In this document: positions 42,330 to 50,500 of the stretch, piece after piece | Layout: every line of letters starts with the position of its first letter | How positions within the stretch are numbered: position 1 is the stretch's first letter | Assembly (NCBI GenBank): GCA_937925095.1 | Contig: CALEXX010000024.1 | Location: 27,643-91,642, forward strand | Length of the DNA stretch: 64,000 nucleotides | Direction of reading: 5' to 3' | DNA from: an uncultured Leptotrichia sp. | GTDB lineage: Bacteria > Fusobacteriota > Fusobacteriia > Fusobacteriales > Leptotrichiaceae | Program-made: the position numbers and the translations under genes | Notes under the pieces: generated by a model | The model's database searches: none | What the model saw: the letters and a program-made list of their open reading frames with translations, nothing else | What the model was told of the DNA's origin: nothing

Positions 42330-43802
42330 ATGATTTCTTTTATTTTAGCGATTATCGCTCTTATTTTAGGCTACGTAATTTATGGAAAATTCGTAGAAAA
42401 AGTATTTGGAATTGAACCAGACAGAACTACGCCTGCAGTAGAATGTTATGATGGTGTGGACTATGTGGAAGTTAGTACACCAAAAGCATTCTTAATTCAA
42501 TTTCTTAACATTGCAGGAACAGGACCAATTTTTGGGGCTATTGCAGGAGCTTTGTGGGGACCGGCTGCCTTCTTATGGATTGTATTCGGATGTATTTTTG
42601 GAGGAGCAGTTCATGACTACTTAATTGGTATGCTTTCTCTTAGGGATAAAGGAAGTAGTATCGGGGAAATTGTTGGAAAAAATTTAGGTGTTGTAATGCA
42701 GCAAGTTATGAGGGTTTTCTCAATCGTTCTATTGTTACTTGTTGGAGTTGTATTTATAAAATCACCTGCCGACATTCTTCACAATTTGATTCCAGGTGTC
42801 AGTGCTATGACTTTTACAATTATCATAATTGTTTATTATATTTTAGCAACAGTTCTTCCGCTTGATAAAATTATTGCTAAAATCTATCCTATTTTCGGTT
42901 TTGCATTGCTATTTATGGCAGTTGGTATCGGAACTATGTTAGTTTACGGTCAATTTACAGGGGCTTTCGTAATTCCTGAAGTTACTGAAATTTTTAAAGG
43001 AAATTTGCATCCTAAAGGTATTTCAATGTTCCCTTACCTGTTTATTTCAATAGCATGTGGTGCAGTAAGTGGTTTCCACGCTACTCAATCTCCAATGGTT
43101 GCTCGTTGTATAAAAAATGAAACTGAAGGAAGAAGAGTATTCTATGGTGCAATGATTGCTGAAGGTGTTGTTGCATTAATATGGGCTGCCGCTGCGATGA
43201 CTGTGTTTGGTGGAATAAAACAGTTAGCCGCTGTTGGATCACCTGCTGTTGTTGTAAACAAAGCATCTGTTCAGTTACTTGGTGCTTTTGGAGCATTTCT
43301 AGCTGTACTTGGAGTTGTTGCTTGTCCTATTACTTCAGGAGACACTGCTTTCAGAGGATCAAGATTAATTATTGCCGATATTTTCAAAATTAAACAGGCC
43401 CCAATAAAAAACAGATTCTTCATCGCAATACCTTTATTTGCTATCGGTATTTATTTAACAACTATTGATTTCAACATTATTTGGAGATACTTTGCATGGG
43501 CAAACCAAACTCTTGCTGCTGTTTCATTATGGACTGCAACAGTATGGCTTGTTAAAAAAGGAAAACCATTTGTATTTGCATTAATTCCTTCAATGTTCAT
43601 GACAATGGTTGTTACAACTTATATTATAATAGCTCCGGAAGGTTTCGTAAGATTCTTTAAAGATGTACCTGTTCATACTATTGAACTTTACGGAGTAATA
43701 ATTGCAGCTGTAGTCACTGCCATCTGTACAGTATTATTATTTAATTACAAACGTAAGTTAAATAGTACTCCAAAAGCTGAACAATTAAACGTTGCAAAAT
43801 AA
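42330..43802 (+). CDS. cstA: CstA-family carbon starvation/peptide transporter
   Basis: The 490-residue membrane protein has about 13 helices. CstA hallmarks are YGKFVEKVFGIEPDRTTPAV, FLIQFLNIAGTGPIFGAIAG, LWIVFGCIFGGAVHDYLIG and ISIACGAVSGFHATQSPMVA. CstA and its relatives import peptides or pyruvate under nutrient limitation; the substrate is not settled by sequence. It is shorter than E. coli CstA (about 700 residues) and closer to the short clostridial type. It stands alone on the plus strand with its own terminator. Confidence 0.93.
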   Translation: MISFILAIIALILGYVIYGKFVEKVFGIEPDRTTPAVECYDGVDYVEVSTPKAFLIQFLNIAGTGPIFGAIAGALWGPAAFLWIVFGCIFGGAVHDYLIGMLSLRDKGSSIGEIVGKNLGVVMQQVMRVFSIVLLLLVGVVFIKSPADILHNLIPGVSAMTFTIIIIVYYILATVLPLDKIIAKIYPIFGFALLFMAVGIGTMLVYGQFTGAFVIPEVTEIFKGNLHPKGISMFPYLFISIACGAVSGFHATQSPMVARCIKNETEGRRVFYGAMIAEGVVALIWAAAAMTVFGGIKQLAAVGSPAVVVNKASVQLLGAFGAFLAVLGVVACPITSGDTAFRGSRLIIADIFKIKQAPIKNRFFIAIPLFAIGIYLTTIDFNIIWRYFAWANQTLAAVSLWTATVWLVKKGKPFVFALIPSMFMTMVVTTYIIIAPEGFVRFFKDVPVHTIELYGVIIAAVVTAICTVLLFNYKRKLNSTPKAEQLNVAK

Positions 43803-43818
43803 ATAACTGAATAAATAG

Positions 43819-43867
43819 AAAAACAGTCAAACAAGATTTTATTTCAAATTCTTCGCTTGACTGTTTT
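43819..43867. terminator. Bidirectional terminator between cstA and the ABC-F gene
   Basis: AAAAACAGTCAA pairs with TTGACTGTTTTT around about 25 bases. The A/T flanks allow use from both sides. Confidence 0.75.
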
Positions 43868-43941
43868 TATTTTATAACTTTCTTCCGTAGTTTTATCATA
43901 TTAATTATTTTATCTAGTTGTAAGAAAGTTTTTCTTTTTTA

Positions 43942-45876
43942 CTACATATATTTCTTTAATTCCTCAGACTTTTCATCCCATTCTTCTATTTTTAACATTT
44001 CTTCCTCTTCAAGTTTGTCAAACTGTTCCTGTATTTCCATTAGTTTTCCAAGGTCATTACGTTTTCCTGCAGCTTCATATTCTATATTGAGCTCTTCCCT
44101 TTTAGCTGTAATTTTTTCCATTTCATCTTCCAGTTTTGCTACATCCCTTTTCAATTTTGAAATCTTTTTACTCAGTTCCTTCTGTTCCTGATAGGAAAGC
44201 TTACGTTCTTCCTTTATTTCGATTTCTTCAGCTGTCTGGGATGAAGTTTTTGCATTTTTAAGGCTTTCCTTGTAATCTTCATAATTTCCCTTAAATTTTG
44301 TAAGTCCATTTTCATCCAGATAGTAAATTGTATTACATACACTATCCAGAAAATGTCTGTTATGGGAAACTACAAGCATTGTTCCATCAAAATTTTCAAG
44401 TGCATCTTCAAGTACTTCTATCGAATAGATGTCAAGGTGGTTTGTCGGTTCATCAAGTATAAGGAAATTTGCTCTTTTCATATAAAGTTTCAGAAAGGAT
44501 ACCCTTACTTTTTCTCCACCGCTTAATTTTTCAATTTTCTTTAAAACATCTTCTCCTGAAAAAAGGAATCCTCCTGCAAGATTTCTTAAATATTCTTCCG
44601 TCAGGTTAAGGGATACGTTTATTTCCTGCAGTATATTGTTTGCAGATGTCAAATTCTGATGATCCTGATCATAGTATCCCATTTTCACTCTCGCACCAAA
44701 TTCAACTTCTCCTGCATCCTTTTCCAGCTTTCCGGCAATTATCTTAAGAAGAGTAGACTTCCCAATTCCATTTTTTCCTATTATCCCTACTCTTTCTCCC
44801 TTGTAAAGTTTAAAACTTATATTATTTAAGACTTTCTTATCTCCAAAAGTCTTTTCAATCCCCTCCACCTTAAGCACATTATCTCCGCTTATACCGTCTG
44901 TTTCAAACTTCAGCTTCATTCTATGAGGATTAAAAACAGGATCATTCATTCTTTCTATCCTATCGAGTATTTTCTGTCTCCCTTTCGCCTGTCTCGCCTT
45001 TATTCCCGCACGGAATCTATCAATATACTCTTCCATTTTCCTAATTTTTTCCTGCTCTTTTTCATATCTTTTTATTTCACCTTTTAAAATCATTTCCTTC
45101 TGCAGTATAAAAGAAGAAAAATTTCCATCATATTTATACAGTTTCCTGTTCTCTATCTCATATATTTTATTGCAGACATTATCAAGAAAAATCCTGTCAT
45201 GCGAAACAAGAAGGAATGCCTTGTTATACCTTTTCAGATAGTCCTCCAGCCATTCTATAGAAACAAGATCCAGATGGTTTGTCGGCTCATCAAGTATAAG
45301 CAGATCCGGCTCAATCAGAAGAAGTTTTGCCAAAGATACTCTTGTACGTTCTCCACCGCTTAAATCCTTCAGATAAAGATTATAGTATTCATCTGTCAGT
45401 TCAAGACCTGTAAGTATCTGCTTTATCTTATACTCTATTTCATAACCGTTTTTCGCTTCATAAAGGGAAGACAACTCTGCAGATTGGTTTATAAGATTTT
45501 CCAGTTCTTCCCCCTCGGCAGTTCCCAGAAGCATATTTACCTTCTGTAATTTATTCCATATTTCCCTTTCTTCAGCAAAAACAGACATCATTTCTTCATA
45601 TATTGTATTTCTCTCGTCTGAAAATTCATGATTCTGGGATAAATATCCTATTTTCATTGATGGACTTTTTATTATTTCTCCAACTTCATTTGGATTATTT
45701 TCAGCTCCGTCAACTCTTTCTTTCCCAAGCAACATTCTTATAATGGTAGATTTCCCGACACCATTAAGTCCCACAAGTCCTATTTTATCCTTTTCCTCTA
45801 TGGAAAAACTTATGTCCTTCAGTATAAAATCTCCTGCAAACTGCTTGTATACCTTATTAAACTGTACTAAACTCAT
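43942..45876 (-). CDS. ABC-F family ATPase (ribosome-associated)
   Basis: The 644-residue protein has two ABC domains and no membrane segments. Walker A sites are GLNGVGKST (36-44) and GKNGIGKST; signatures are LSGGERTR and LSGGEKVR; Walker B regions are LLILDEPTNHLDL and FLILDEPTNHLDI. A charged inter-domain linker and a C-terminal coiled coil follow. ABC-F proteins act on the ribosomal E-site to relieve stalling or confer antibiotic protection. The subfamily (YdiF/Uup-like) is inferred. The ATG at 45876, behind GAGGAGA, is preferred over the frame's ATG at 45921, which lies in the previous gene. Confidence 0.94.
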   Translation of the reverse strand: MSLVQFNKVYKQFAGDFILKDISFSIEEKDKIGLVGLNGVGKSTIIRMLLGKERVDGAENNPNEVGEIIKSPSMKIGYLSQNHEFSDERNTIYEEMMSVFAEEREIWNKLQKVNMLLGTAEGEELENLINQSAELSSLYEAKNGYEIEYKIKQILTGLELTDEYYNLYLKDLSGGERTRVSLAKLLLIEPDLLILDEPTNHLDLVSIEWLEDYLKRYNKAFLLVSHDRIFLDNVCNKIYEIENRKLYKYDGNFSSFILQKEMILKGEIKRYEKEQEKIRKMEEYIDRFRAGIKARQAKGRQKILDRIERMNDPVFNPHRMKLKFETDGISGDNVLKVEGIEKTFGDKKVLNNISFKLYKGERVGIIGKNGIGKSTLLKIIAGKLEKDAGEVEFGARVKMGYYDQDHQNLTSANNILQEINVSLNLTEEYLRNLAGGFLFSGEDVLKKIEKLSGGEKVRVSFLKLYMKRANFLILDEPTNHLDIYSIEVLEDALENFDGTMLVVSHNRHFLDSVCNTIYYLDENGLTKFKGNYEDYKESLKNAKTSSQTAEEIEIKEERKLSYQEQKELSKKISKLKRDVAKLEDEMEKITAKREELNIEYEAAGKRNDLGKLMEIQEQFDKLEEEEMLKIEEWDEKSEELKKYM

Positions 45877-45886
45877 TTCATCTCCT

Positions 45887-46363
45887 CTAGTTTTTTGTTG
45901 CCATGACAGCGTCAATTGCAAGAATCAATGCCATTATGGAAATTTCATGCTTTTCGTCTACTATATCAAGCATATATGAATCTCCCCATGTCATCCATTC
46001 CTTGTGCATACTTGCAATCTGATTTCCGCTATCCATGTCTGTTATATTATATTCATGTGCCCATAAATCTCCATTTGTTACCCAGTTTTTTCCTACTATT
46101 TCATATTTTGGTTTTAAAAAACTAAATTTTTTATGAATTTCAGCTATTTTTTCTCCCTTTACATATACAAAAAATTTAGGCATAAGATTCATCAGCTTCT
46201 GTTCTATATATGCAACTTCCTCTTTCTCCATATTGTATATATAAAATTTTTTACCAAGTGAAAGTAACTTTCCTTCAACAAAATATTTGTCATTTCCTTC
46301 TTCATCCTTTACTGTAAATTTATCCTTGATTGTAAATACCTTCTGCTTAATATAAAGTTTCAT
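45887..46363 (-). CDS. LURP-one-related (LOR) family protein
   Basis: The 158-residue protein has the tubby-like LOR fold pattern: KLYIKQKVFTIKDKFTVKDE, YFVEGKLLSLGKKFYIYN, and a final strand-helix stretch HEISIMALILAIDAVMA. Bacterial members (YxjI-like) have no established role. It lies upstream of the ABC-F gene with only 10 bases between, so the two are likely cotranscribed. Confidence 0.8.
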   Translation of the reverse strand: MKLYIKQKVFTIKDKFTVKDEEGNDKYFVEGKLLSLGKKFYIYNMEKEEVAYIEQKLMNLMPKFFVYVKGEKIAEIHKKFSFLKPKYEIVGKNWVTNGDLWAHEYNITDMDSGNQIASMHKEWMTWGDSYMLDIVDEKHEISIMALILAIDAVMATKN

Positions 46364-46442
46364 AATACTTTTTCTCCCTTCAGTCCTTCACTTATATTTA
46401 ATTTATTAAAACCTTTTCATTAAAAATATTTCCTGTCTTTAC

Positions 46443-47339
46443 TTATTTCTCACGGGATGACAGTTCACTTGCCAGAGTTGATCCAAGAATAAGAGCTCCT
46501 CCAATAATTGTAAACATATCAGGTTTTTCCCTTAAAACTATTATTGAAAGAAAAATAGCAACAATTGGGTCTATATAGCTGAAAATGGCTATTGTATGTG
46601 CCTTAAGCTCCTTTATCCCTGAAAAATAAAGTCCATATGTTATTCCTGTATTTACAATTCCTACAACTCCCAACAATATAATTGTCATAAAACTGAAAGG
46701 CAGTTCCCCCACATTCTGAGTCAGGAATGTATACGGTGCCAGTACCATTACCGCCATTCCCAGCTGCATGATAGTCATTGCATAGGAAGATATCTGTTTC
46801 AGATGTTTATTCAGAATAACCACTGTTGCATATATTGCCGCGGCTCCTATCCCGAACATTATCCCTGTCATCTGAAGATTTTCCAGTCCCCCTTTTTTAA
46901 GGACTCCTGAGACAAAAATCATTCCCACAAGAGCTACCGCTACACATACCGCCTGTTTTAATGACAATTTTTCCTTCAGTACAAATGGAGATGCAATAAT
47001 GACGAAAACAGGTGCTAGATAATAGCATAAAGTTGCTATTGCAACAGTTGTATAATGATATGCTTCAAACAGAAAAATCCAATGTATCCCAATAAGCATC
47101 CCTGATAAACATAAAATTACCAGATTATTTTTTATCTCTTTATATGAAATCTTTATTTTCTTAATTCCCGTAAAAATTATCAGAAACAATGTACCGATAA
47201 TTCCCCTTGCAAGTGCTATTATACTTGATGGCAGAGGAATATTCCTTACAAATATTCCAATTGTTCCAAAAATAAACATTGCAGTCATAAGCCTTATCTT
47301 GGCATTTTTCTCATTTTGTCCATTATCCTGTCTTTCCAT
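46443..47339 (-). CDS. EamA-family (DMT) transporter
   Basis: The 298-residue protein has ten membrane helices in two EamA repeats, beginning IRLMTAMFIFGTIGIFVRNI and ending with IDPIVAIFLSIIVLREKPDM. Such transporters export amino acids or metabolites; the substrate cannot be told. It is driven by the promoter in repeat copy A; the AAAGGA site and ATG belong to the duplicated segment. Confidence 0.9.
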   Translation of the reverse strand: MERQDNGQNEKNAKIRLMTAMFIFGTIGIFVRNIPLPSSIIALARGIIGTLFLIIFTGIKKIKISYKEIKNNLVILCLSGMLIGIHWIFLFEAYHYTTVAIATLCYYLAPVFVIIASPFVLKEKLSLKQAVCVAVALVGMIFVSGVLKKGGLENLQMTGIMFGIGAAAIYATVVILNKHLKQISSYAMTIMQLGMAVMVLAPYTFLTQNVGELPFSFMTIILLGVVGIVNTGITYGLYFSGIKELKAHTIAIFSYIDPIVAIFLSIIVLREKPDMFTIIGGALILGSTLASELSSREK

Positions 47340-47489
47340 GATGATGTCCTTTCATATTTTATCTTCCTTTACTTTTTCATTTCACAAAGCTATTATATAA
47401 TATTTTCATGTTACTTTTCAATTTTTAATTTTATTTTTCCCTAAAAATCCGTTAAATAAAAAATGGGAGTACTCTTATTTTTTCAGCTT
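47337..47489. repeat. Direct repeat copy A (terminator-half plus promoter segment)
   Basis: This segment is about 85 percent identical by eye to 48622-48770. Long identical runs include CACAAAGCTATTATATAATA (within 33 identical bases), a 28-base run ending TTTTTCCCTA, and TTAAATAAAAAATG. It carries the EamA start codon, ribosome-binding site and promoter. Its far end abuts the IS3 terminal repeat at 47490. Confidence 0.85.
47392..47421 (-). promoter_or_regulatory. Promoter in repeat copy A, for the EamA gene
   Basis: On the minus strand TTGAAA (47416-47421), 18 bases, TATAAT (47392-47397). Confidence 0.7.
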
Positions 47490-47514
47490 TGTACTGACCC
47501 CAAAAAGTTGGACA
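47490..47514. repeat. IS3-family terminal inverted repeat (one end only)
   Basis: The end TGTACTGACCCCAAAAAGTT followed by GGACA is the form common to IS3-family (IS150-group) elements. It lies just beyond the stop of the transposase fragment, at the expected 3' end. The opposite end is missing. Confidence 0.75.
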
Positions 47515-47521
47515 AATTAAT

Positions 47522-47737
47522 TTAACTTACTAATAAGGATTGACTTCTGTAAGAAGCAGGAGTTAATCCTTTTAATTTTTCCTTTATTCTTTTGTTATTG
47601 TAATAATATATGTAATCTTCTATTGCTAAAATATTTTTATAATTTAATATTTTTTCTACTATTTCTTCATTACTTAATTTTTCTATCCATCCATTTATTA
47701 TTTTTATTTCATATTTTAAAGTTTTTTTAATTTGATG
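47522..47737 (-). pseudogene. IS3-family transposase OrfB, 3' fragment
   Basis: The last 71 codons remain, with the typical OrfB end AIEDYIYYYNNKRIKEKLKG then LTPASYRSQSLLVS. The catalytic DDE residues and orfA are absent, and the fragment is bounded upstream by an in-frame TAG and the truncated radical SAM gene. It is an inactive remnant. Confidence 0.8.
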
Positions 47738-47816
47738 CTAAATATTCAATTCCTAAATTTTCTTCTGCTGTTCTATGACTTTCTGGTGATACAGTTAAAA
47801 AAATTATTATTTCCAT
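47727..47816 (-). pseudogene. B12-binding radical SAM protein, 29-codon 5' remnant
   Basis: The frame opens two bases after the ACP-pyrophosphatase stop, behind GGAGAAATAAT, and reads MEIIIFLTVSPESHRTAEEN followed by LGIEYLAS. The RTAEENLGIEYLA segment matches the start of cobalamin-binding radical SAM enzymes (RTxEENLGLGYLAA). It stops after 29 residues where the IS3 fragment begins, so the rest was lost. The short length limits certainty. Confidence 0.55.
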
Positions 47817-47817
47817 A

Positions 47818-48363
47818 TTATTTCTCCATTATTATTTCTGTCTTAAAAAATCTTTCTTGAAACTCTACAAGAGCTTTTATTTGATCAATTGAATATTTTT
47901 TATCCTCCGCAGTAACAATTAATTTATTTTCTATATCATCTACTCTGTAAATTATCGCCCGACATACTCCTTCAAATTCTTCTAATGGTTCAAACTCCCC
48001 TAAAATATAAACATCTATTTCTTCACCGTCTTCACTTTCAGTATTAGGAATATAACCATAATTTAAAGAATAAATATACTCGTATTCCGGATGTTTATCT
48101 CCTAATTTTCTATCTACTTTCACTTTTATTTTTTGATTTAGATAATTTTTATAATTTAATAACTTCCTTTTTTTTATTATTTCAATAATTCGATTTATTG
48201 AAGAAAAATTTTCAAAAATTAAATCTTCATCATCAAATTTTATTTTATAACTTTCTTCTAAATCTACTATTAATCTTATAAATTCTAATGAATCTACTAT
48301 AATATTTTCTTCCTCATCTTTTATTTTGTTTTTTTTCAGTATTTTTAATATATTCTTTTTCAT
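47818..48363 (-). CDS. Acyl carrier protein fused to inorganic pyrophosphatase
   Basis: The 181-residue protein joins two domains. Residues 1-66 are an acyl carrier protein with DSLEFIRLIVDLEESYKIKF; Ser25 of the DSL motif would carry the phosphopantetheine arm. Residues 73-181 are a small family I pyrophosphatase: HPEYEYIYSLNYGYIPNT, the metal-binding EDGEEIDVYILG (111-122), EPLEEFEGVCRAIIYR and the conserved end EFQERFF. Such a fusion could hydrolyse the PPi released when a ligase loads the carrier. It lies between remnants of an AMP-dependent ligase and a radical SAM gene. The frame is intact; whether it is still useful is unknown. Confidence 0.85.
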   Translation of the reverse strand: MKKNILKILKKNKIKDEEENIIVDSLEFIRLIVDLEESYKIKFDDEDLIFENFSSINRIIEIIKKRKLLNYKNYLNQKIKVKVDRKLGDKHPEYEYIYSLNYGYIPNTESEDGEEIDVYILGEFEPLEEFEGVCRAIIYRVDDIENKLIVTAEDKKYSIDQIKALVEFQERFFKTEIIMEK

Positions 48364-48368
48364 TTCAT

Positions 48369-48620
48369 TTACACCTTTCTTTTAATTTTGCCAGTGACCG
48401 TTCTTTCAAATCTTTTTATAATTTCTATTTTGTCTGGTATCTTGTAACTAGAAAATTTAATTTTTAAATCATTTAAAACTCTATCTTTTCTTATATTATT
48501 TCCATCTCCTTCTATTATTAATATTAATTCTTTTTTTTTAATTAATAAAGAATTTAAATGATACTTATCTTTTAAATAACTTTCAATTTCTTCTGGACAC
48601 ATTTGAAATCCTCTATTTTT
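48369..48620 (-). pseudogene. AMP-dependent acyl/aminoacyl ligase, C-terminal fragment
   Basis: The remaining sequence corresponds to the small C-terminal domain of adenylate-forming enzymes. KNRGFQMCPEEIESYL forms the hinge region and KIPDKIEIIKRFERTVTGKI followed by KRK contains the catalytic lysine. Homology can be read up to 48620, where repeat copy B begins; a TGA lies at the junction. A start at 48602 could still yield a 77-residue protein, but the adenylation domain is gone. It ends 5 bases before the ACP-pyrophosphatase gene. Confidence 0.8.
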
Positions 48621-48621
48621 T

Positions 48622-48770
48622 CATGTTGATGTCCTTTCCTGTTTTATATTCCATTGGTTTTTATTTCACAAAGCTATTATATAATATTTTCATGTAACAT
48701 TTCAATTTTTAATTTTATTTTTCCCTAGTAATCCATTAAATAAAAAATGAGATTACTTTATCTTCCCGAT
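48622..48770. repeat. Direct repeat copy B (terminator-half plus promoter segment)
   Basis: Second copy of the segment at 47337-47489. It still contains the ribosome-binding site and an ATG (48624) that opens only ATGAAAAAATAG before the ligase fragment. Its far end continues into the complete DUF937 terminator, whereas copy A holds only half of that terminator, so B is probably the original position. Confidence 0.85.
48676..48705 (-). promoter_or_regulatory. Promoter in repeat copy B
   Basis: TTGAAA (48700-48705), 18 bases, TATAAT (48676-48681) on the minus strand, identical in layout to copy A. It would drive the ligase fragment and the ACP-pyrophosphatase. Confidence 0.65.
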
Positions 48771-48787
48771 TTTAAGTATTCCCATTT
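48742..48787 (-). terminator. Terminator of the DUF937 gene
   Basis: On the minus strand AAATGGGAATACTT pairs with mismatches to AAGTAATCTCATTT and is followed by a T-rich tail. The stop of the DUF937 gene is 8 bases upstream. Confidence 0.55.
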
Positions 48788-48794
48788 TACTTAT

Positions 48795-49385
48795 CTATTT
48801 ACTTCCACCAAATAATTTTCCGACCATTCCCATTATATCGTCCATTACATTTCCATCTTTATTTGCATCCAGAAGATTTGTAACAACATCCATAATTCCT
48901 GAAGCTCCTGCTTCTGATCCAAAGTTTGATGCAAGCATGGAAGTAAGATTTCCTATTCCTTCTGCATCCAGATTATTTTGCTTTTTTTGCTGTCCCAGCA
49001 TTCCCATAAGAACTGGTGCAAGCATCTGCAATATTTTCATGCTTCCATTTGAATCCAGTCCGCTTGACTGTGAAACTGCATTTGCAACATTTGATGTCTG
49101 GCTTCCAAACAGATGATTTAATATACCTGCTCCATCTTTTAAATCAGGATTGCTTAAATATCCTGATAAATTATTAAGAATCGAACCATCGTGCTTTGTT
49201 TCCAGTGCATTACTTAATTCCTGAGCACCTTTTTCTGTTCCTGTATTTTTACTCAATGCTGTCAGCATTGCCGGTAATGCAGCCATTACTCCATTTTTTA
49301 CCTGTCCTTCATTTCCTCCAACCTGTTCTGCAAGCTTACCTAAATCCTGTCCTTGCAGCAGTCCTAATAATGCTTCTAAATTCAT
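48795..49385 (-). CDS. DUF937-domain protein
   Basis: The 196-residue protein reads MNLEALLGLLQGQDLGKLAE and carries the repeated Leu/Gly helices of DUF937 (NGVMAALPAMLTALSKN, GILNHLFGSQTSNVANAVSQ, APVLMGMLGQQKK). It has no signal peptide or membrane helix and is low in charge. DUF937 proteins are widespread and of unknown function. It may be cotranscribed with the lipoprotein gene 29 bases upstream. Confidence 0.85.
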   Translation of the reverse strand: MNLEALLGLLQGQDLGKLAEQVGGNEGQVKNGVMAALPAMLTALSKNTGTEKGAQELSNALETKHDGSILNNLSGYLSNPDLKDGAGILNHLFGSQTSNVANAVSQSSGLDSNGSMKILQMLAPVLMGMLGQQKKQNNLDAEGIGNLTSMLASNFGSEAGASGIMDVVTNLLDANKDGNVMDDIMGMVGKLFGGSK

Positions 49386-49414
49386 ATTTCATCCTTTCCG
49401 TCTAATTGACTATA

Positions 49415-49972
49415 CTACTGTGCAGAAAATATAAGTGCTCCTGTTTTTTCTATCTTAATAGAATATGTAATCCCATTTTTGTATTTTGCAGAATTTGAAA
49501 GTTTATCCTCTTTTATATCAGATAAAAGTCCTGTATATATTGCCCTTGCTTCATCTTCTGCTATTCTCTTATCTGAAACTTCAATCAAATTTACAACCAT
49601 ATCCTCAATCATGGCAAGATCTGAATTGTTTACAACTCCAACCTTTAATACAAGACCTTTTATATCTATTCCCTGATAGGATATTGTATAATTGCTGTCT
49701 GCTTTTGAAGCAATCTCTGCCATGTAAAAATTTTGATTTTCATATTTCAAATTTTCAAAATTATTAAGTTTAATTTTATTTTCTTTAGAAATTATTTCAA
49801 AATCACTTATTACTCTCTCTATTGACTTATCTTTAAAAGTTAACAGCTGTTCCTCAGCCTGTTCAGTATTACTTTTATTTTCTACGTTACTTCCTTTGTT
49901 TTCCTTTTTTTCGCACGAAAGAAGAATCAACATTAAAAAAAACGCCATAAGCCATTTTTTTTTGCTTTTCAT
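49415..49972 (-). CDS. Uncharacterised lipoprotein
   Basis: The 185-residue protein has a lipoprotein signal peptide with lipobox LLSC near residue 20, then a polar Asn/Glu/Lys linker. The globular part (VISDFEIISKENKIKLNNFE, SYQGIDIKGLVLKVGVVNNS) resembles no family I can name. It should be anchored to the inner or outer membrane on the periplasmic side. Neighbours give no functional hint. Confidence 0.72.
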   Translation of the reverse strand: MKSKKKWLMAFFLMLILLSCEKKENKGSNVENKSNTEQAEEQLLTFKDKSIERVISDFEIISKENKIKLNNFENLKYENQNFYMAEIASKADSNYTISYQGIDIKGLVLKVGVVNNSDLAMIEDMVVNLIEVSDKRIAEDEARAIYTGLLSDIKEDKLSNSAKYKNGITYSIKIEKTGALIFSAQ

Positions 49973-50184
49973 TTTACCACCCGTCCGTTTTATCTATATT
50001 TGTAGTGTAATTATACTATATTAAAACAAAAAGAAAGATTATTTTTCATATGATTTTTCTTATAATTGACTATAAACAGGAAAAAATAAATCCAACCTGA
50101 TTATACTTTAAAATATATTTTTTTCTGTATATAAGGTTCCATTATAAAACTTCTTTCGTTTTCTAATTCTGATATTTATATAAT

Positions 50185-50227
50185 AAAAAGACTATTAAAA
50201 GTAAATTTTCTTATTCTTTCAATAGTC
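50185..50227 (-). terminator. Terminator after rpsR
   Basis: On the minus strand GACTATT pairs with AATAGTC, extended by AAAG/CTTT, and is followed by five Ts, 10 bases after the rpsR stop. The remaining 49973-50184 gap is AT-rich and without a recognised gene. Confidence 0.8.
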
Positions 50228-50236
50228 CATAAAATT

Positions 50237-50470
50237 TTATTTTTCTATTCTTGTATAAGGCATTAAAGCTATTTGTCTTGATCTCTTTATAGCTTTTGCT
50301 ATTTTTCTTTGAATTTTAGCTTCCAGACCTGTAACTCTTGCAGGTGAAATCTTACCTTTGTCATTCATAAAATTTTTCAATAAATCTACATTTTTATAAT
50401 TTATATCTTCTACTTTAAATTTTACTTTTGGTCTTCTTTTTCTTCTTTTAAATTCAGTAGTCGGTTTCAT
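50237..50470 (-). CDS. rpsR: 30S ribosomal protein S18
   Basis: The 77-residue protein has the S18 core VDLLKNFMNDKGKISPARVT followed by GLEAKIQRKIAKAIKRSRQI and ALMPY. It pairs with S6 on the 30S platform. It is the last gene of rpsF-ssb-rpsR. Confidence 0.98.
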   Translation of the reverse strand: MKPTTEFKRRKRRPKVKFKVEDINYKNVDLLKNFMNDKGKISPARVTGLEAKIQRKIAKAIKRSRQIALMPYTRIEK

Positions 50471-50500
50471 ACCGTTGTCACCTCCTGTTTTTTTTCCTAA

